A stretch of 64,000 nucleotides of DNA from Linnemannia elongata (taxonomy: Eukaryota; Mortierellomycota; Mortierellomycetes; Mortierellales; Mortierellaceae), in contig JAXBDG010000008.1 in assembly GCA_036320915.1 (NCBI GenBank), positions 1,860,001 through 1,924,000 of the forward strand, given 5' to 3'. The notes beneath the pieces are model-generated. The model saw only the letters and a list, made by a program, of their open reading frames with translations, had not been told where the DNA came from and did no database searches. Below, in pieces: positions 60,326 through 64,000 of this stretch. The translations under genes were made by a program, and so were the position numbers. The first letter of the stretch is position 1, and every line of letters begins with the position of its first letter.

Positions 60326-62968
60326 ATGCCAGCACCAGCTCCAGGACTCCAGTCCATTTCGGACCTTACCACAACCTCCCGCATCACCACAGGAGATATC
60401 CCCCCTCCCTTGGTCGGAGCAACTATGACCATCGTTGACGACAAGCTATATCTCTTTGGTGGTCGTTTGATCCAGAGCCGTATGATGACCAACGCTCTCT
60501 ACATCCTTCATCTGGAAGAGTTCCGCTGGGAGAATGTTTCTGAGATCGTCAATGTGCTCCCTCCACAGGCCGCTGTCGGCGATCCAGGTGCCGAGGACGA
60601 GAACGAAAAGTCGGCTCCCCCAGCAGAGAGATACTTCCATTCTGCCAACGCCTACAAGAACATGATTGTGTTTTTCGGAGGAATGGGTCCAGCACCTGGC
60701 TCGGCCGAGGGTCAGCAGCAGGATCTGGTGGTCTTTGACGATGTAAAGGTGCTCGATCTCGAGCTCCTTCAGTGGCGGCAGGTCCGCATTCCTTCATCAC
60801 CCCATGCGCCCAAACCCCGCTACGCACATCTCTCCAGCATCTCTGGCAACAAATTGGTCGTGATTGGCGGTCAGGACATTGGAAACCAGTATATTGAGGA
60901 AATCAACGTGCTCGACCTCGATGGTTGGCAGTGGGTCTCTTCCATGCCCTTTGATAAGCACTGCGGCTCTTACCGCTCAATTGCTGTTAGCGGCAGTGGC
61001 CAAGGAACCACCATCCCCCAGATAGGAAGCGAGGTCGATCAGGCTTCGGCCAACTCCCTCTCACCTACCACCGACGGCTTCCCCACATCCTACCTCCGCA
61101 AGGCATCCTCCAATACCTCCCTTCACTATACACCCTCATTGCGCAAGAGCGCGTCCAACTTAGCCTTACCCAAGAAGGGCGGTCCCATGTCGCGCCTTTC
61201 TGGAGGGGCAGGCAGCTTTGGCAGCTCGCCTCCAAAGGAGCAACGCTCGTCGATTTATCGCTTGTCGACATTGATGACCTCGACCACCCCTGTCCAACAA
61301 GAGGAGCACCCCGTCTACCTCTACTCTAACTTCAACTTTACCGATGTCAAGCGAGAACTCCAGGTCTTAACCCCACCTGGTTTCCAGGTCCAGGACCACT
61401 CCCAGTCCATGTCTGGCAACCTCTTGCCTCCTGGTCTCCGTTTCCCCACCGGCGCCATTGCCGGACAGCATCTTTTGCTCTCTGGAACATACCTGACCAG
61501 CACACAGCAGTCTTTCAGTATCTGGTCGCTGAACCTTTCCAGTTTGGTCTGGACTCGTATCGACACTGGCTCCGTCTTCAACTCGGGATCATGGAACCGT
61601 GGATTGTTGCTTGAGGGCTCGAACGCGTACTTGGTTTTTGGAAACAAGACTCGCAATCTCGCTGATGACTACCAGAACCGTCAGACCAACTTTGAGCATG
61701 TCTCGATTGTCGATTTGGAGGCATTCGGTATCTACCAGCACCCACCAACAACCATGACCCAGACAGCTCAGGAACTCGGTCTTGGACTCTTGAACGACCC
61801 CTCGATGGCTGATTTCGAGATCCTAACCATTGATGACCAGCGCATACCCGTCAACTCGGTGATCCTCTCTGCACGCTGGCCGTACTTTGGGGCGCTTCTC
61901 AGGGAGCAAGAGGAACAGGATGCAGCAGCAGCAGCAACTCCCGGTAGCGGAGACGGCAAGGAGAATGACGCCACTCTGTTCTCCAAGAGGACGTTGTCGT
62001 TGCCAGAGCCATACACCATTGTCCTGGCCTTCCTCCAATATCTCTATACCGATCACTTGGTCACCGCTCAACAACATCACTCCCAGGTCCTCTCACAGCT
62101 GTTACTCCTGGCTGATATGTATGGCCTGGACCGGCTCCGGGATCTCGCCACACATGCCCTTCACCAGATGCTCAACATGTCGACAGCAGCCATGGTCTAC
62201 GAGACCGCAGCCCTTTCTCAGCAGACCGGACTCCAAATCCGGTCATTGAAGGTGATGATTGCGGCCAAGAAGATGCTCCAACAGCAGCAGCTCAAGCTTC
62301 AACAGCAACAGGCACAGAGCCAGAGCATTTCAGCCGAACATGCATGGCGTTCGGGCGAGCAGTCAGAAGGAAACCCCTACTCCTCTAACGGCTCTTACAT
62401 GTCACAACAACAAAACATCCATGGAATCTTCCAACCCTCTCCTCCTCCACCACTGTCACCCGGATCCTCTATCGGTAACCCGTCATCGCCTGAGTACCGC
62501 CGTGGATCCGTTACATCGCAGAGCACTGGTCTCCCTCACATGGTCAGGAATCGCGCTTCGTTGTTGGGAGCGATGCCTCCTCAACATTGGAACACTGAGC
62601 CCCTGACCCCTCCCCCGGCTTCGCCACCACCCCCAGCAGCCATGCCACCACAGCCCACACCGACCGTCAAACAGTCCTTCTTCTCCTTCCCCGGATCCAA
62701 GAGCAAGGCCGCTGCCGCTGCTGCCGCCGCTGCCGCCGCAACCAACCCTCCACTCATGTCTGCACCCCTGGCGCCACCGCCATCGGATGCGGCATCGATC
62801 CGTAGCGGCAAGAGTGGCGGGTCGTCAGGATCGGATCTAACGCCTGCTGACAAGAAGAAGCAGGATGAGGCACACAAGCGTGAAGTGATGCAGCGGCTAA
62901 TGGAGGGCAGCTTGGGCAACTCTGCCTTTAGCGGTGGAGCAGGAGGATTCGCCATGGGCAGCTTTTAA
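60326..62968 (+). CDS. Kelch-repeat BTB protein (LZTR1/Ral2-like)
   Basis: A single exon codes 880 aa; upstream in-frame sequence has no ATG, so the first ATG at 60326 is used. Kelch-type blades run through about residues 25-250 (VGATMTIVDDKLYLFGGRL, RYFHSANAYKNMIVFFGG, PKPRYAHLSSISGNKLVVIGG) and again about 370-480 (FPTGAIAGQHLLLSGTYL), with a Ser-rich insert between. A BTB/POZ domain starts near residue 496 (DFEILTIDDQRIPVNSVILS) and is interrupted by an Ala/Gly/Asp-rich insert before LPEPYTIVLAFLQYLYTDHL and LLLLADMYGLDRLRDLATHA. Gln-rich, Pro-rich and poly-Ala tracts form the C-terminus. Kelch-BTB proteins of the LZTR1/Ral2 type regulate Ras, in animals as CUL3 adaptors. That role here is inference from architecture. 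Confidence 0.87.
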   Translation: MPAPAPGLQSISDLTTTSRITTGDIPPPLVGATMTIVDDKLYLFGGRLIQSRMMTNALYILHLEEFRWENVSEIVNVLPPQAAVGDPGAEDENEKSAPPAERYFHSANAYKNMIVFFGGMGPAPGSAEGQQQDLVVFDDVKVLDLELLQWRQVRIPSSPHAPKPRYAHLSSISGNKLVVIGGQDIGNQYIEEINVLDLDGWQWVSSMPFDKHCGSYRSIAVSGSGQGTTIPQIGSEVDQASANSLSPTTDGFPTSYLRKASSNTSLHYTPSLRKSASNLALPKKGGPMSRLSGGAGSFGSSPPKEQRSSIYRLSTLMTSTTPVQQEEHPVYLYSNFNFTDVKRELQVLTPPGFQVQDHSQSMSGNLLPPGLRFPTGAIAGQHLLLSGTYLTSTQQSFSIWSLNLSSLVWTRIDTGSVFNSGSWNRGLLLEGSNAYLVFGNKTRNLADDYQNRQTNFEHVSIVDLEAFGIYQHPPTTMTQTAQELGLGLLNDPSMADFEILTIDDQRIPVNSVILSARWPYFGALLREQEEQDAAAAATPGSGDGKENDATLFSKRTLSLPEPYTIVLAFLQYLYTDHLVTAQQHHSQVLSQLLLLADMYGLDRLRDLATHALHQMLNMSTAAMVYETAALSQQTGLQIRSLKVMIAAKKMLQQQQLKLQQQQAQSQSISAEHAWRSGEQSEGNPYSSNGSYMSQQQNIHGIFQPSPPPPLSPGSSIGNPSSPEYRRGSVTSQSTGLPHMVRNRASLLGAMPPQHWNTEPLTPPPASPPPPAAMPPQPTPTVKQSFFSFPGSKSKAAAAAAAAAAATNPPLMSAPLAPPPSDAASIRSGKSGGSSGSDLTPADKKKQDEAHKREVMQRLMEGSLGNSAFSGGAGGFAMGSF

Positions 62969-64000
62969 ATACTTTATTCACGACAATCCATAGACGAACC
63001 ACAACATACATCTTTCCCCTTTGCTTCCTTTTTCTTCATGCACCTTGTAACGATTCTCATAAACACTATATTCATACCAATTCTTTTTTTTCCCCTTTGT
63101 CCTGGAGGTTCATTAATACGCTCGTTCACCGAGTCTGCGGCGATGAAAAGTATAGAGAAAATAACGACCAAGAGCGTGTGTGTAACGAACACCAATGAGG
63201 AGATAATTCGTCCTTTAGGGTATTCATCTCATTATACCCTGCGGGCTCCTTTGACTGAATGAGTCTGTCACCCCATGAACTTTCTTGATAAAGAAGGCGA
63301 CAAGGAAAAGGAGTGGAACAGGAAGAGGTTGAATGGCGATTCTAGGCAACGGTATGCAGTATTTTAAAACCCTAAAACAGGATTATAGTTGAGCAATGGT
63401 GTATCTCCGCACAGGCGGTGTACTATACATGGACAAATAGGCTTTTTTTTTTATGATGGAGCATAGATACTGGGCAACGCGAGTCAGGTGATCTGGCGCC
63501 TAGGTGGTGGTGATGGTGAGTACTAGTTCTGTGATTATCGTGGGGCAGAAACAAAGAAGAGGCTTGTGGATCTGGTGAATCAGGAATGATTGAGGGGTAA
63601 TGCGGATCCAAAGGGATGTGTTGCATTGAGATTGGCGCCTTTACCAGGTTGGCTGCAGGGCCATCACATATCACATTCCTGCAGTCATCTTTTTGCTTGT
63701 AGCATCCAGATTGCATGTGTTCAGGTCGGCCGCCAATCAACAGCCATTTGTTTCATGAAAACAAGACAACAAAAAAAAAGGATGAGTCTGGTCAACAGGC
63801 CACGAATCGCGTACCAGTTCTCTTGCAGACACACACACGCACAGGCCGGTGGAAAGGGAAACAGTGCCCTCCCTGTGCTCCTGTGGTCACTGTGAGCACA
63901 AACGAACGGGTGTTCATTCCTGCAAGTGCAAGCTAGCACCGCACCTGCCGCACCCCAAATCTCTAATAAAGGCGCGAAAACTGTCGTAGTCCTTTTTGAT
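62969..64000. other. 3' flank of the Kelch gene; no gene seen
   Basis: The last kilobase has no supportable coding region. It holds T-rich 3' UTR, T10 near 63442, and a (CA)n-like stretch at about 63829-63842. Small frames on both strands lack family features. Confidence 0.5.

Overview
The window is nuclear DNA of a filamentous fungus. Genes are split by short introns (mostly 60-120 nt, GTAAGT-type donors, TAG or CAG acceptors), are spaced 0.1-4 kb apart on both strands, and are often preceded by long C/T-rich leaders on the coding strand. An animal-like gene set (C2CD5, WNK-type kinase, GBF1, WAPL, SREK1IP1, a Ki-67-like protein), medium GC and Asn/Ser/Thr/Gln-rich tails fit an early-diverging fungus, most likely Mortierellomycota; that placement is inference. 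I see no operons, CRISPR arrays, tRNA or rRNA genes.

Layout. 16-498 (-): 5' end of a nuclear-type gene that runs off the left edge. 673-1864 (-): Anp1/Mnn9/Van1 mannosyltransferase, divergent from 2105-6269 (+): C2CD5 orthologue. 6415-9027 (-): F-box/LRR protein. 9028-12241: long non-coding stretch with C/T-rich leaders, homopolymers and a leader that lacks a gene body. 12242-14160 (-): decayed 3' half of an ABCC (MRP) transporter. 15073-15648 (-): ribosomal protein uL6 (RPL9). 16181-18252 (-): unrecognised nuclear-type protein, divergent from 18664-20695 (+): ATG15 lipase. 22033-26090 (+): WNK-like kinase. 27152-29352 (+): seven-transmembrane receptor-like protein, convergent with 29598-31699 (-): class III alcohol dehydrogenase/GSNO reductase (8 exons). 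31949-37977 (-): GBF1/Gea ARF-GEF (12 exons). 41123-46106 (+): protein with two START-like domains and a C-terminal membrane anchor. 46637-50671 (+): FHA protein carrying a Ki-67/RepoMan-type PP1-docking motif. 50770-51514 (+): small basic protein. 51703-54757 (-): WAPL cohesin-release factor, divergent from 55133-56149 (+): SREK1IP1-like zinc-knuckle/RS protein. 60326-62968 (+): Kelch-BTB protein of LZTR1/Ral2 type.

Functional themes. The genes do not form one pathway, but two local themes stand out. One is membrane traffic, lipids and the cell surface: mannosyltransferase, C2CD5, ATG15, GBF1 and the START protein. The other is mitotic chromosome biology: the Ki-67-like FHA protein and WAPL lie about 1 kb apart. 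The strongest discovery candidate is the FHA plus PP1-docking protein. It has the two hallmark modules of vertebrate Ki-67 in the same order.

Exon structures were built by hand from splice-site consensus, reading-frame phase and protein-family continuity. In every complete multi-exon model the total coding length is a multiple of three and ends in a stop codon.
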